From contig NZ_QFBC01000002.1 in NCBI RefSeq assembly GCF_003122325.1, positions 124,001-188,000 on the forward strand: a DNA stretch of 64,000 nucleotides, given 5' to 3'. The notes under the pieces were generated by a model, which was not told the origin of the DNA, searched no databases, and saw nothing but the letters and a program-made list of their open reading frames with translations. Of the stretch, positions 34,483-43,700 are shown one piece after another (positions within the stretch are counted from its first letter, which is position 1; each line of letters opens with the position of its first letter). Source of the DNA: Rhizobium album. Its GTDB lineage: Bacteria; Pseudomonadota; Alphaproteobacteria; Rhizobiales; Rhizobiaceae. The position numbers and the translations under genes are program-made.

Positions 34483-36027
34483 ATGAACCGGACATTCTTG
34501 ATTTCGACGGCATTGGCAGCGGGTCTGCTGTTTGGTGCCGGGGCGCAGGCCAATACGCTGAACATCCGCATCAATGCCGACATCCGCGGAACGGAAGGCC
34601 TTAACCGCGATGCCAACACCGACACCATCCTGCACCACATATTCGAGACGCTGGTCGGCTTCCGCGACGACCTGACCATCGGCCCGGCGCTCGCCGAAGC
34701 CTGGACGGTCTCGGACGACGGCAAGACCTACACCTTCACCATCCGCGACGGCGCGACCTTCCACAACGGCGATTCCGTTACTTCCGCCGACGTCAAGTGG
34801 AACTGGGACCGGCGCGTCGCGGCAGGCGCCGAGTGGTTCTGCAACGCCTTCTTCGACGGTTCGCAGGGACTGAAGGTCGAGGCGGTGGAAACGCCCGATC
34901 CGCGCACCGTCGTCTTCAAGATCGCCGAGCCGAATGCGCTGTTCCTGGCACAGCTCGCCAACATTCAATGCAACGGCTGGGTCGCCAGCCCGAAGAATGT
35001 CGGCGCCGACGGCAAGTGGATCGCTGACAGCGCCATCGGCAGCGGTTCCTTCAAGCTGAAGGAATGGCAGAAGGGCCAGTACGTCACTCTGGAAAAATAC
35101 GCCGACTACAAGCCGCTGAAGGAAAAGGCGAGCGGTTACGCCGGTGATCGCACGGCTTTGGTCGACGAAGCGAAATTCATGATCATTCCGGATACTTCGG
35201 CCGCCGAAACCGCGCTGTTTGCCGGCGAAGTCGACGTATTGCCGAATTTCGAATCGCAACGCATCGAGGACGCCAAGAGCCGCGGCCTGCAGGTGATGAC
35301 CACCGCCGGGCTGTCGCTGACGCCGCTGCTGATCCAGACCAACGATCCCCTGATGTCGAACGTCAAGCTGCGCCAGGCGATTGCCCACGCCATCGATTTC
35401 AAGCAGATCGCGGCTGCCCGCACAGCGGGGCTTGCAGAATTCAACCCCTCCGGCGTGCCGCAGGCCAGCGCCTTCTTCGATCAGGATTTCCTGAAGTGGC
35501 CCGATTACAACCCGGAAACCGCCAAGGCGCTGCTGGCCGAGGCCGGCTACAAGGGCGAGACGATCAAGATCCAGACCAACACCCGCTACCAGGGCATGTA
35601 TGAAAACAGCGTTCTCGTGCAGGCGATGCTGGCCGGCGCCGGCATCAATGCCGAACTGGAAGTGCTGGATTGGGCCGCCCAGCTCGACAACTATCTTGCC
35701 GGCAAGTTCCAGATGCAATCCTTCGGTTATTCCGCCCGCCTCGACCCCTCGCAGTTCTACGGCATCATCATCGGCGACAAGAAGACCGATCTCACGGCGC
35801 AGTGGGGCAGCACGGAGGCCTACGACCTCTATCTCAAGTCGACGAAGACCACCGACTTCGAGGAGCGCAAGGCGATCTTCAAGCAGATCCACGAGCTGAT
35901 GGCAAAGGACGTGCCGATCCTCGGCCTCTATTACGAGCCGGTGGTCGCCGCAGTCGGTGCCAAGATCGAAGGTTACGCCGTCTGGCCGGCCGACAAGGAG
36001 CGGGCCTGGGGCGTGAAGAAGAACTGA
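34483..36027 (+). CDS. ABC transporter substrate-binding protein, SBP_bac_5 (peptide/opine type)
   Basis: 514 residues with a Sec signal peptide (ALAAGLLFGAGAQANT). The family core is seen in LAEAWTVSDDGKTYTFTIRD, GATFHNGDSVTSADVKWNWD and GSGSFKLKEWQKGQ. It is the only binding protein near the DppB/DppC/DppDF genes, which lie on the other strand 2.9 kb away and lack one of their own, so the two units probably work together. Ligand unknown. Family members carry peptides, opines, glutathione and nickel chelates. Confidence 0.88.
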   Translation: MNRTFLISTALAAGLLFGAGAQANTLNIRINADIRGTEGLNRDANTDTILHHIFETLVGFRDDLTIGPALAEAWTVSDDGKTYTFTIRDGATFHNGDSVTSADVKWNWDRRVAAGAEWFCNAFFDGSQGLKVEAVETPDPRTVVFKIAEPNALFLAQLANIQCNGWVASPKNVGADGKWIADSAIGSGSFKLKEWQKGQYVTLEKYADYKPLKEKASGYAGDRTALVDEAKFMIIPDTSAAETALFAGEVDVLPNFESQRIEDAKSRGLQVMTTAGLSLTPLLIQTNDPLMSNVKLRQAIAHAIDFKQIAAARTAGLAEFNPSGVPQASAFFDQDFLKWPDYNPETAKALLAEAGYKGETIKIQTNTRYQGMYENSVLVQAMLAGAGINAELEVLDWAAQLDNYLAGKFQMQSFGYSARLDPSQFYGIIIGDKKTDLTAQWGSTEAYDLYLKSTKTTDFEERKAIFKQIHELMAKDVPILGLYYEPVVAAVGAKIEGYAVWPADKERAWGVKKN

Positions 36028-36046
36028 GGTTTCGTCTTAAGCGCAG

Positions 36047-36076
36047 GCCGAAGGCGGGAAGTGTCCTGCCTTCGGC
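36047..36076 (+). terminator. Strong stem-loop after the binding-protein gene
   Basis: GCCGAAGGC and GCCTTCGGC form a perfect 9-bp stem with a partly paired interior, 20 bases after the stop codon. There is no T-run, so it may attenuate or stabilise rather than fully terminate before the C45 gene. Confidence 0.5.
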
Positions 36077-36285
36077 TGTAACTACGGTTGAGGCTGAAGC
36101 TTGCCCTCCTTCCGACGTCGTCCACGGGCTTGTTCCGAGGGCGAAGGGTGGGGTTTCCGATGGTGTCCAACCCGGGGCATCATCACGGATTACAGTTCCA
36201 CGTTTTGCTCCGCTGCAGTAGGGTCCGCAACCATGACCGGCGCCTATGCCTTGCCGGAAGCGTAGCCATAATTCCGGAGGAAACC

Positions 36286-37380
36286 ATGCATACCAAAGAC
36301 CTGCCGATCGTCGATTGCCCCAGGGCACCGCTTGCCCGCGGGCGGGCGCATGGCGAAGCCTTGCGCGGCGTCATCACCGAAAAGATCGAGCGCTGGCAGG
36401 CGGCCATCGGCAAGTCCTACGGCCAGCCGGCCGGAACGTTCCTGCCGGCTTTCCTCTCCGCCACCGATTTTCGCGCCGCCACGGCAGAATTCATACCCGA
36501 CCTCCTGGAAGAGGTCCAGGGCATCGCCGAAGGCGCCGGCATTGCGGAAGAGACGGCTTTCGCCCTGCAACTGATGGACGAGGAATGGTGGTTCGGCAGG
36601 GCAAAGGGCGACGGCCATTGCAGCAGCCTGGCGATCGCGCCTTCCGACGGCCAGCCGACGCTGGTCGGCCAGACCATGGACCTGCCGCGCTGGCACGACC
36701 AGGCACAAGCACTGCTGCGGCTCGAAGGCGACGATGACGAAACGCTGGTCTACACCTCCGCCGGCATGGTCGGCCTGATGGGGGTTTCCAGCCGCGGCCT
36801 CGGCATCTGCGTCAACACCTTGTCGCAACTCGCCACCAGCCGGCGCGGCCTTCCGGTCGCCTTTGCCATGCGCGGCGCACTGGCCCAGGCGAATGCCGAA
36901 GCGGCCGCGACATTTCTTTCGCGTGTGCGCCACGCTTCCGGCCAGAACTACCAGATCGGCGACCGGCAAGGCGTCCGCACGCTCGAATGCTCCGCCGGCG
37001 GCGCTGCCGTGCTGACGGTCGAGAACGGCCGGTCGCTGCATACCAACCATCCGCTCGCCAGCACCGACGCCGCTCCCGGCGCCAAGATGGAAGGCAGCAG
37101 CAATTCGCGAAACCGGCTGCGCAGCCTCCACACCGATTTCGCCCGCAACAAGCCGGTCGATCTCGACAGGATCAAGGCAGCGCTGTCCGCCTGCCGCAAA
37201 GGCGGCGCGGTATCGATCGTGCCGAAAGGCCCGGCGAACGCGCGCACGAAACTCGGCCTGATGAAATCGATGACGGTCGGCGCCGTCATCTACGAAATCG
37301 GCAAGGCCGTATCGCTCTCCGTTGCCGCCGGCCCGCCGAGCGTCGAGGGTTGGAAGAAGATCACGCTTCGGCAAGGTTGA
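36286..37380 (+). CDS. C45-family acyltransferase/peptidase-like protein (penicillin acyltransferase type), copy 1
   Basis: 364 residues from the ATG at 36286, which follows CCGGAGGAAACC; the longer upstream frame is intergenic. The C45 family are self-processing Ntn hydrolases that cut amide bonds (acyl-CoA:6-aminopenicillanate acyltransferase type). EEVQGIAEGAGI is the conserved helix, and Cys112 in GHCSS is the likely nucleophile freed by autocleavage after Gly-His. GQTMDLP and LHTNHPLA are further family landmarks. It converges with the MOSC gene, their ends overlapping by 20 bases. A paralog heads the opposing operon (42386-43570). Confidence 0.77.
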   Translation: MHTKDLPIVDCPRAPLARGRAHGEALRGVITEKIERWQAAIGKSYGQPAGTFLPAFLSATDFRAATAEFIPDLLEEVQGIAEGAGIAEETAFALQLMDEEWWFGRAKGDGHCSSLAIAPSDGQPTLVGQTMDLPRWHDQAQALLRLEGDDDETLVYTSAGMVGLMGVSSRGLGICVNTLSQLATSRRGLPVAFAMRGALAQANAEAAATFLSRVRHASGQNYQIGDRQGVRTLECSAGGAAVLTVENGRSLHTNHPLASTDAAPGAKMEGSSNSRNRLRSLHTDFARNKPVDLDRIKAALSACRKGGAVSIVPKGPANARTKLGLMKSMTVGAVIYEIGKAVSLSVAAGPPSVEGWKKITLRQG

Positions 37381-38098
37381 GACGGTCGCCGACACGAATC
37401 GTCGCCGTGCCCTCCACCTTGCAGAGAGCGCCAAAGCCGCCCTGCCCGTGCTGGCTGATCTTGTGCAGGACCGCCGGCAGGAAAGACAGATGTCCTTGCG
37501 CCAGCGCCGTGAAGGTGCAGCGGGCGCAGGGTTCGGTGAAGGTGATTTCCGCATCGCCGACGACGAGTTTCCGGCCGATCAGCTGATGCTCGACCAGACC
37601 GCTGAAACCCGGCTCCGTCTCGACGACGATGTTGGGGCGGAAGCGGCGCGGATGCACCTCCTCCGGCTTGCCGAGAAGATCGCCGAGCTCGCGCATCGAG
37701 GCGGTGGTCAACAGGTGGATGTCGGCGCGCTGGTAGCGGGGTGCCACCTTGCCCTCGCCTTCCGATCCGAAGGGCACATGCGGCTTGAAGGCGGCCGGGA
37801 AATCCAGGAAGCGGCTGGCCATGTCCTCCGCCTCGGCGCTCTCGACGGCAAACCAGTCGCCTTCGCCGTTGCCCACCTCGATGCCGCTCGCGCCGATCCG
37901 CGATTGCAGGTTCGGCAGGGGTCGCCAGGGCTTGCGGTTTTCCGGCGCGGCAATCGCGCCGCTTTCCTTCTCGACGATGCCCCAGAGCCGGTCATGCTCG
38001 AGGCCGCCGGGGGCAAGCAGCGCCTCCTGCATCTGTTCGCCTCCCATGGAACTGACCGGATAACGCCAGATTTCGATGATGCGGCCAAGCGATTGCAT
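37361..38098 (-). CDS. MOSC domain protein (YcbX/mARC-like)
   Basis: 245 residues. An N-terminal MOSC_N barrel (IWRYPVSSMGGEQ) is followed by the MOSC core, with the conserved Cys region in EPCARCTFT. Proteins of this group bind molybdenum cofactor and reduce N-hydroxylated compounds, with Cys as a ligand. No partner domain (2Fe-2S) is fused here. It is the last gene of a dpp-type operon, 3 bases after the hydrolase gene, which hints that the imported compound carries an N-O or similar group. This last step is speculation. Confidence 0.82.
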   Translation of the reverse strand: MQSLGRIIEIWRYPVSSMGGEQMQEALLAPGGLEHDRLWGIVEKESGAIAAPENRKPWRPLPNLQSRIGASGIEVGNGEGDWFAVESAEAEDMASRFLDFPAAFKPHVPFGSEGEGKVAPRYQRADIHLLTTASMRELGDLLGKPEEVHPRRFRPNIVVETEPGFSGLVEHQLIGRKLVVGDAEITFTEPCARCTFTALAQGHLSFLPAVLHKISQHGQGGFGALCKVEGTATIRVGDRLNLAEA

Positions 38099-38101
38099 CT
38101 G

Positions 38102-38971
38102 TCACCCTTTCCTTGCATTGGCGAGGACCGTGGCAAACCAGTCCTGCACGGCGGCCACCATCGCCCGGCCGTCATGGCCGACGCCGGGAACGATATCCTG
38201 CCTCACACCTATACCATGGGATTCGAGGTTTTGGCGCAAGGCCGCCAGACGCTCCAGCCGATTGGCCTCCGCCAGGCCTTCGGCGCCCGCCATCCACCAG
38301 CTGTCCTGCGGGGTGAGGCGGATTTCCCAGGTCTCCTTGTCCTCGCCGCCGATCACCATATGCACCGGCACGTGCCGCATGGCGTCGATATCCAGCCGCT
38401 TGCCGAACACCGTTTCGAAATTGCGCACGCCAACCCAGAAATCATGGTCGGGATCGAGTAGCGTCACGATACCGGGCGCGCCGATCGAGACACCGAGCAG
38501 ACGTTCGGGATGGATGAAAAGAAAACGATGGGCGAAATGGCCGCCGCCGGAAAAGCCGTGCAGCAGGAAACGCTGCGACCGCAGCCGATAGCGTTCCGCC
38601 ACTTCCGCCACCATGTCGAGCAGCACGAGGTCATAGGCGATGCCGCCGTGGCGGATCAGCTTGTAGCTCGAAAGTTCCCCGGGCGTTGACATGCCGGCCG
38701 GAAACAGCGGCGCGAGGATGATGACGCGCTCGCGCTCGGCAAAATCCGCAAAACCGTTGCGATAGGTCTCCGCCCAGCGCGCCGTGCCGTGGACGAGTAC
38801 GACAAGATCGAGGGCCTCGCTGCCCTGTTCGTCATAATCGCGCGGCACGCAGAGGCAATAGGACAGCCGCGGCTCCAGGCGGCTGGCGAAATAGGGCGTG
38901 CGGCCGCGATCGTAATAACCGAGGCGGCCGGCCGTGCCGCCTTCCCGCAACGGCGGTGGCGCGAAGATCAT
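38102..38971 (-). CDS. Alpha/beta hydrolase (PHB depolymerase-like), copy 2
   Basis: 289 residues with the same architecture as the copy at 33598: VLVHGTAR oxyanion loop, LHGFSGGGHF with Ser141 as nucleophile, and PGVGHDG with the catalytic His. The ATG overlaps the stop of the fused ATPase as ATGA. The two copies are similar along their whole length but far from identical, an old duplication rather than a recent one. They may act on two forms of the same imported substrate. Confidence 0.78.
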   Translation of the reverse strand: MIFAPPPLREGGTAGRLGYYDRGRTPYFASRLEPRLSYCLCVPRDYDEQGSEALDLVVLVHGTARWAETYRNGFADFAERERVIILAPLFPAGMSTPGELSSYKLIRHGGIAYDLVLLDMVAEVAERYRLRSQRFLLHGFSGGGHFAHRFLFIHPERLLGVSIGAPGIVTLLDPDHDFWVGVRNFETVFGKRLDIDAMRHVPVHMVIGGEDKETWEIRLTPQDSWWMAGAEGLAEANRLERLAALRQNLESHGIGVRQDIVPGVGHDGRAMVAAVQDWFATVLANARKG

Positions 38972-40629
38972 GAGCCGGCCACCTGTTTCTGTGCTGCACC
39001 GCCGGCAAAGCTGCGGTCCAGCAGCATGGCGGCATCGAGCAGACGCCGTGTATAGGCATGCTGCGGCCGGTCGAAGACATCGTCGCGCCCGCCGATCTCG
39101 ACGATGCGGCCGTTTTCCATCACGGCGACCCGGTCGGCCACCTGCTCCACGGCGCCGAGATCGTGGGAAACGAACAGGCAGGCGAAACCGTAGCGCGCCT
39201 GCAGGTCGCGGAACAGTTTCAGGATCTGCTTCTGCACCGTCATGTCCAGCGCCGAGACCGGCTCGTCGGCAACCACGAAGGCCGGACGGCTGACGATGGC
39301 GCGGGCGATCGCCACGCGCTGGCGCTGACCGCCGGAGAGCTGGTGCGGAAAGCGCCGGGCGAATTCCGGCGCCAGGCCGACTTCGGCGAAGACCTCCCTC
39401 ACCCGCTCCTGCCGCTGCCGGCGGTCCATCTTTGCATCGAGCCTCAACGGCTCCTCGACGATATCGGCAATGCGCTGGCGCGGATCGAGCGAGGAATAGG
39501 GGTCCTGAAAGACGATCTGGATCGCCTGCCGCAGGCTGCGGCTGGCCGCGTCACGTCCGTAAGCCAGCGGCTGGCCGCGAAACTGCATCGTTCCGGAGGA
39601 CGGCGTGACCAGGCCGACGATCGCCCGGCCGAGCGTCGTCTTGCCGGAGCCGGAAGCGCCGACCAGCGCCAGCGTCTCGCCCGTGTTGATCGTCAGGTCG
39701 GCGCCGTGGACGGCGCGTTTTCCTTCCGTCCGGCCAAACAGCCTGGCGCGGCCGGGATAATCGATGACGACGTCTTTCAGCTCGATCAGCGGTTCGCCGG
39801 TCGCCCCCGCGGAACGAATGCCGCCGGCGCTACGTCGCGGCAGGGCATCGACAAGGCGCCTGGTATAGTCGTGTTTCGGCGCATGCAGCACCTCGGTGCT
39901 GTCGCCCTGCTCCACCGCCCTGCCCTTGTGCATGACGACGACGTTGCGGACATAATGCGAGACCATGCCGAGATCGTGGCTGATCAGCAGCACGGAGGTG
40001 TTGTTCTCCCGGGTCAGTTCCACCATCAGGTCGAGCACGTCGCGCTGAATCAGCGTGTCGAGCGCCGTCGTCGGCTCGTCGGCGATCAGCAGCGCCGGCT
40101 TCAGCAGCATGACGGAGGCGAGCATGATGCGCTGGCGCATGCCGCCGGAAAATTCGTGCGGATAGGCGGCAAGACAGCGCTCGGGGTTCTGGATGCGGAT
40201 GCGCTCCAGCATGGCTAGGCTGCGGTCGCGGATCTCGGCCTTGCCGAGCTTGCGGTGCAGCGCCAGCCCTTCGGCCATCTGCCGGCCGATGGTCATCGAC
40301 GGGTTGAGCGACACCATCGGCTCCTGGAACACCATGCCGATCTCGGCGCCACGGATGTCGCGCAGCTTCGCCGGCGGCAATCCGGTCAGCTCGGTATCGC
40401 GCAGGCGGATGCGGCTCTCCGGTGTTACCTGAAAGGGCGGCGGCAGCAGGCCGAGCACGGAGCGCGCCGCCATGGTCTTGCCGGAGCCGGATTCGCCGAC
40501 GAGAGCCAGCATCTCGCCGGCCGGCAGCCTAAAATTCAGGTCGTCGACGACCTTGACTCCGATCGTCCCGACCCGGACGGAGAGGTTCTCGACGGTCAGC
40601 ACGGCCTGCTTTTCGTTTGTCGCAGCCAT
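38968..40629 (-). CDS. Dipeptide-type ABC transporter ATP-binding protein, DppD-DppF fusion
   Basis: 553 residues with two complete oligopeptide-type cassettes. The first has GESGSGKTM, LSGGMRQR-like FSGGMRQRIML and IADEPTTALD. The second has GASGSGKTT, LSGGQRQRVA and VADEPVSALD. The fused form replaces separate DppD and DppF and is common in alphaproteobacteria (compare GsiA/YejF). It lies 3 bases after dppC and would power import with the binding protein at 34483. Confidence 0.92.
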   Translation of the reverse strand: MAATNEKQAVLTVENLSVRVGTIGVKVVDDLNFRLPAGEMLALVGESGSGKTMAARSVLGLLPPPFQVTPESRIRLRDTELTGLPPAKLRDIRGAEIGMVFQEPMVSLNPSMTIGRQMAEGLALHRKLGKAEIRDRSLAMLERIRIQNPERCLAAYPHEFSGGMRQRIMLASVMLLKPALLIADEPTTALDTLIQRDVLDLMVELTRENNTSVLLISHDLGMVSHYVRNVVVMHKGRAVEQGDSTEVLHAPKHDYTRRLVDALPRRSAGGIRSAGATGEPLIELKDVVIDYPGRARLFGRTEGKRAVHGADLTINTGETLALVGASGSGKTTLGRAIVGLVTPSSGTMQFRGQPLAYGRDAASRSLRQAIQIVFQDPYSSLDPRQRIADIVEEPLRLDAKMDRRQRQERVREVFAEVGLAPEFARRFPHQLSGGQRQRVAIARAIVSRPAFVVADEPVSALDMTVQKQILKLFRDLQARYGFACLFVSHDLGAVEQVADRVAVMENGRIVEIGGRDDVFDRPQHAYTRRLLDAAMLLDRSFAGGAAQKQVAGS

Positions 40630-40632
40630 GTT

Positions 40633-41466
40633 TCAATCCTGCATCTTCGGGTCGAGCCAGTCGCGCACCGCATCGCCGAGGAGGTTCACGCCGAGCAGCG
40701 TGATCGAGATGCAAAGGCCGGGCAGAATGATGATATGCGGCGCCTGGTTGATGTAGGGGCGGCCGGTGGACAGCATATTGCCCCAACTCGGCGCCGGCGG
40801 CGGCACGCCGAGGCCGAGGAAGGAGAGCGCGCTTTCCGACAGCACCACCCAGCCGAACATCGTCGTCGCTAGCACCATGATCGGCGCGATGCAATTCGGC
40901 AGCACATGCCGCAGCATGGTGACGATCTCGCTGTTGCCCATCACCCGCGAGGCCTCGACGAATTCCCGCTCGCGGATCGACAGCACCGTGCCGCGCACGA
41001 CGCGCACGGCGACCGGCACGTAGGCGATGCCGAGGGCGATGATGATGCCGTTGCGGCTGGCGCCGAACACCGCCATGAAGCCGAGCGCCAGCAGCAGGCC
41101 GGGAAAGGCGAGCAGCGCATCGTTGACCATCATCAGGATACGGTCCGTCCAGCCGCGCAGGAAGCCGGCGAGAATGCCGAGGATCGTGCCGAAGACGATG
41201 GCGAAGACGACGGTGGAGAAAGCAATCCAGGCGCTGGTCCGCGCCCCGTACATCAACCGGCTGAGCATGTCGCGGCCGAACTCGTCGGCGCCGAGCAGGT
41301 GGCTGGCGGACGGCCCCTTGAGGCGGGAAAGCAGGTCGAGCTTCAGCGGATCGTAGGGCGCGAGCCAGGGGCCGAAGACGGCGACGAACAGGAGCAGGCC
41401 GACGAGGAGAATGCCGATGAGGCCGTTGAAACGCAATGCGGGAAAACCGAGCGCCCGAGCGATCAT
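40633..41466 (-). CDS. Dipeptide-type ABC transporter permease (DppC-like)
   Basis: 277 residues from the ATG at 41466, which overlaps the dppB stop as ATGA. GADEFGRDMLSRLMYG at about 60-75 and the EAA loop EASRVMGNSEIVTMLRHVLP are typical of DppC/GsiD. ESALSFLGLGVPPPAPSWG is the hallmark C-terminal block. About six membrane segments. Confidence 0.92.
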   Translation of the reverse strand: MIARALGFPALRFNGLIGILLVGLLLFVAVFGPWLAPYDPLKLDLLSRLKGPSASHLLGADEFGRDMLSRLMYGARTSAWIAFSTVVFAIVFGTILGILAGFLRGWTDRILMMVNDALLAFPGLLLALGFMAVFGASRNGIIIALGIAYVPVAVRVVRGTVLSIREREFVEASRVMGNSEIVTMLRHVLPNCIAPIMVLATTMFGWVVLSESALSFLGLGVPPPAPSWGNMLSTGRPYINQAPHIIILPGLCISITLLGVNLLGDAVRDWLDPKMQD

Positions 41467-42404
41467 GCCGTCACCCTTGGATCGAGAAGCGGATAGAGGA
41501 GATCGACCAGCAGGTTGACCACCACATAGATGAAGGCGGTGAACAGCATGCAGCCCTGCACCACCGGATAGTCGCGGGCATAGATGCCGTCCACCAGCAT
41601 GCGGCCGAGGCCGGGAATGGTGAAGACGGTCTCGATGACGGCGATGTTGGCGAGCAGACTGCCGAGAACGAGGCCGATGAGGGTCATCGTCGGCGCAAAG
41701 GCGTTCTTGAAGGCGTGGCGCCACATCACCGTTGCCTCCGACAGGCCCTTGGCGCGGGCATGGGTGATATATTCCAGCCGCGCCACCTCGATGGTGCTGG
41801 CCCGCGCCATGCGGGTGATCGAGCCGGATTCCACCAGCACCAGCGTCACCACCGGCATGATGATGTAGAGCAGCGCGCTGCCGAAATCGCGGCTGAACGG
41901 CACATAACCGACCACGGGCAGCCAGCCGAGCTGCAGGCCGAAGATCAGCAGCAGCATCAGCCCCAGCCAAAAGCTCGGAATGGAGAGCAGCAGCGTCGAT
42001 GTGGCGATGACGGCGATATCGCCGGCGCGGTTCTGCCGCCAGGCGGCGAACATGCCGGCGGGAACGGCGATGAAGGTGGCGAAGAAGACGGCAACGAGAA
42101 CGATGGTTGCCGAAACGGAGAAGCGTTCGAGGATCAGCGGCAGCACCGGCTGCCGCGTCGAGATCGACTGGCCGAAATCGCCGGTCAGCACATTGCCGAG
42201 CCAGTAGAGATATTGCAGCGCGATCGGCTGGTCGAGGCCCATCTCCCGCCGCAAGGCTTCCACCTGGCCGGGCTGGGCGAGATCGCCCAGCATCAGCGTC
42301 GCCGGATCGCCCGGGATCATCCGCATCAGGGCGAAAACGGCGACCGAGACGAGGAAGAGGGTCGGGATCGACGATGCGATCCGGGTCAGGATGAAGCGGA
42401 CCAT
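41463..42404 (-). CDS. Dipeptide-type ABC transporter permease (DppB-like)
   Basis: 313 residues. The N-terminal membrane segment is followed by the periplasmic domain with LMRMIPGDPA and MGLDQPIALQYLYWLGNVLT. The EAA loop is YITHARAKGLSEATVMWRHA and the gene ends LVDLLYPLLDPR, both typical of DppB. Its start lies inside the end of the C45 gene, so translation is coupled. Pairs with DppC. Confidence 0.92.
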   Translation of the reverse strand: MVRFILTRIASSIPTLFLVSVAVFALMRMIPGDPATLMLGDLAQPGQVEALRREMGLDQPIALQYLYWLGNVLTGDFGQSISTRQPVLPLILERFSVSATIVLVAVFFATFIAVPAGMFAAWRQNRAGDIAVIATSTLLLSIPSFWLGLMLLLIFGLQLGWLPVVGYVPFSRDFGSALLYIIMPVVTLVLVESGSITRMARASTIEVARLEYITHARAKGLSEATVMWRHAFKNAFAPTMTLIGLVLGSLLANIAVIETVFTIPGLGRMLVDGIYARDYPVVQGCMLFTAFIYVVVNLLVDLLYPLLDPRVTA

Positions 42405-43570
42405 CGTTTGCCTTTCCCGACTGCATCGACGGTTGCACCGGCCGCCTTTGCAAGCGTCGCCTCATCCATGGCCAGTTCGTAGCGCGTAAAAGTGCGGTTC
42501 AGCGCCGGCAGCGGCGCGATGTCCATGTAGCCCTTGGCCGGTTCGCAGATGATCATCGCCACGGTGGCGGAGAGATTGCCGCCCTCCTTCGCCAGCGGCG
42601 CGCGGCAGACGCAGAAGGGAGCGCCGAAATCGTCGAAAAACGCACGTTTCAGGTCATCGGCACCCAGCTTCTCACCGCCCTCCTTCAGCACCTTCCAGAC
42701 GCGCTGGTCGCGGTAGAGGCTGTCGGGAACGCTGGCGAGGCCGGTTTCCTTGAGTTTGGAGAGCGCCACGCCGCTCTGCCAGTGGTTGGCATGGACGATC
42801 ATGCCGTTTTCCGGATAGATCGGGAACACCTCGTCCGGGGCGCATTCGAGATCGACGGCAAAACCTTCCGCCGTCGACAGCATCATGTTGTTCGAGCCGG
42901 ATTTCGGCGTGATGGCGACGACGCGCAGCGCCAGGGCGAAATGTTGCGCCTCCAGCGCCCGGCGGCGGATGAACGGCAGCGGGATGCCCATGTCGCGATA
43001 GTCGCGCTCGCTTTCGAGATAGTTGGCGGTGATGGTGATGCCGGCGGAATTGAAACCGCTGCGCGCCAGGCCGCCTGCCTCGGTAAACGTCAGGATGTCG
43101 GGACCGTCGTCGCGCAGGATGCGCAGCACGATCGAGCTATCGGCGCATTCGGCCCGCCAATCCCAGTTCTGGCCATGGATGACCGTGCCTTCCTGCGTCG
43201 CCTCCGGCAGCAGCACGGCGCCCGTGCAGCCGTCGGGATCGTCGTCGCCGACGCCGGCTTCGAGCCGGGCGAGCTGCAGCACCTCGGTGCGCGCATTGAT
43301 CAATACGATCGCGGACAGGCTGATCCCCGCCCCTTCGGCGATGCCTTCCATCTCCGTCACCAGATCCGGCGCCCATTCGCGGACCCGCGGCAGGAAGGCC
43401 GTGACCAGCCGCTCGATATTGGCGTCGTCGAAGCCGAGCCGGTGAAGCTGATCGGTATAGAGGCCGGCGGACAGCAGGATGCGCTCGCGCGCCTTCTCGC
43501 CATACATCCGGCCGCGCTCCCGCGGCGATCCGCTGATTTCAACGAGGGGAAAGGGAGTGATCTCTGCCAT
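42386..43570 (-). CDS. C45-family acyltransferase/peptidase-like protein, copy 2
   Basis: 394 residues, first gene of the minus-strand operon. EMEGIAEGAGISLSAIVLIN is the conserved helix. The nucleophile is Cys115 in DPDGCTGAVL, exposed after autocleavage between Gly and Cys as in penicillin acyltransferase. HGQNWDWR and FNSAGITITANYL follow as in the family. It is closer to the canonical C45 pattern than the copy at 36286. It probably cuts the amide bond of an imported N-acyl compound in the cytosol. AAGGCAGAG precedes the ATG, and its 3' end overlaps dppB by 19 bases. Confidence 0.82.
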   Translation of the reverse strand: MAEITPFPLVEISGSPRERGRMYGEKARERILLSAGLYTDQLHRLGFDDANIERLVTAFLPRVREWAPDLVTEMEGIAEGAGISLSAIVLINARTEVLQLARLEAGVGDDDPDGCTGAVLLPEATQEGTVIHGQNWDWRAECADSSIVLRILRDDGPDILTFTEAGGLARSGFNSAGITITANYLESERDYRDMGIPLPFIRRRALEAQHFALALRVVAITPKSGSNNMMLSTAEGFAVDLECAPDEVFPIYPENGMIVHANHWQSGVALSKLKETGLASVPDSLYRDQRVWKVLKEGGEKLGADDLKRAFFDDFGAPFCVCRAPLAKEGGNLSATVAMIICEPAKGYMDIAPLPALNRTFTRYELAMDEATLAKAAGATVDAVGKGKRWSASS

Positions 43571-43602
43571 AGCTCTGCCTTGTTGTCTGTCTTTTTTCGA
43601 GC

Positions 43603-43683
43603 ATAATGCATTTTGGTGAAATGAAAAGCACTAAAATTGAGAAACGAGGGGGTCGCGCTGCGTTGTGTTCGCGGTATAATGCA
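43603..43683. promoter_or_regulatory. Candidate GntR operators in the divergent promoter
   Basis: ATAATGCA occurs at 43603-43610 (inside GCATAATGC, itself nearly palindromic) and again at 43676-43683, where TATAAT may also be the -10 box of the regulator gene. The two sites lie on either side of the 130-base gap between the C45 operon and the GntR gene. Assignment is inferred from repetition and position. Confidence 0.4.
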
Positions 43684-43700
43684 GCAAAGACGGGGGCCTC

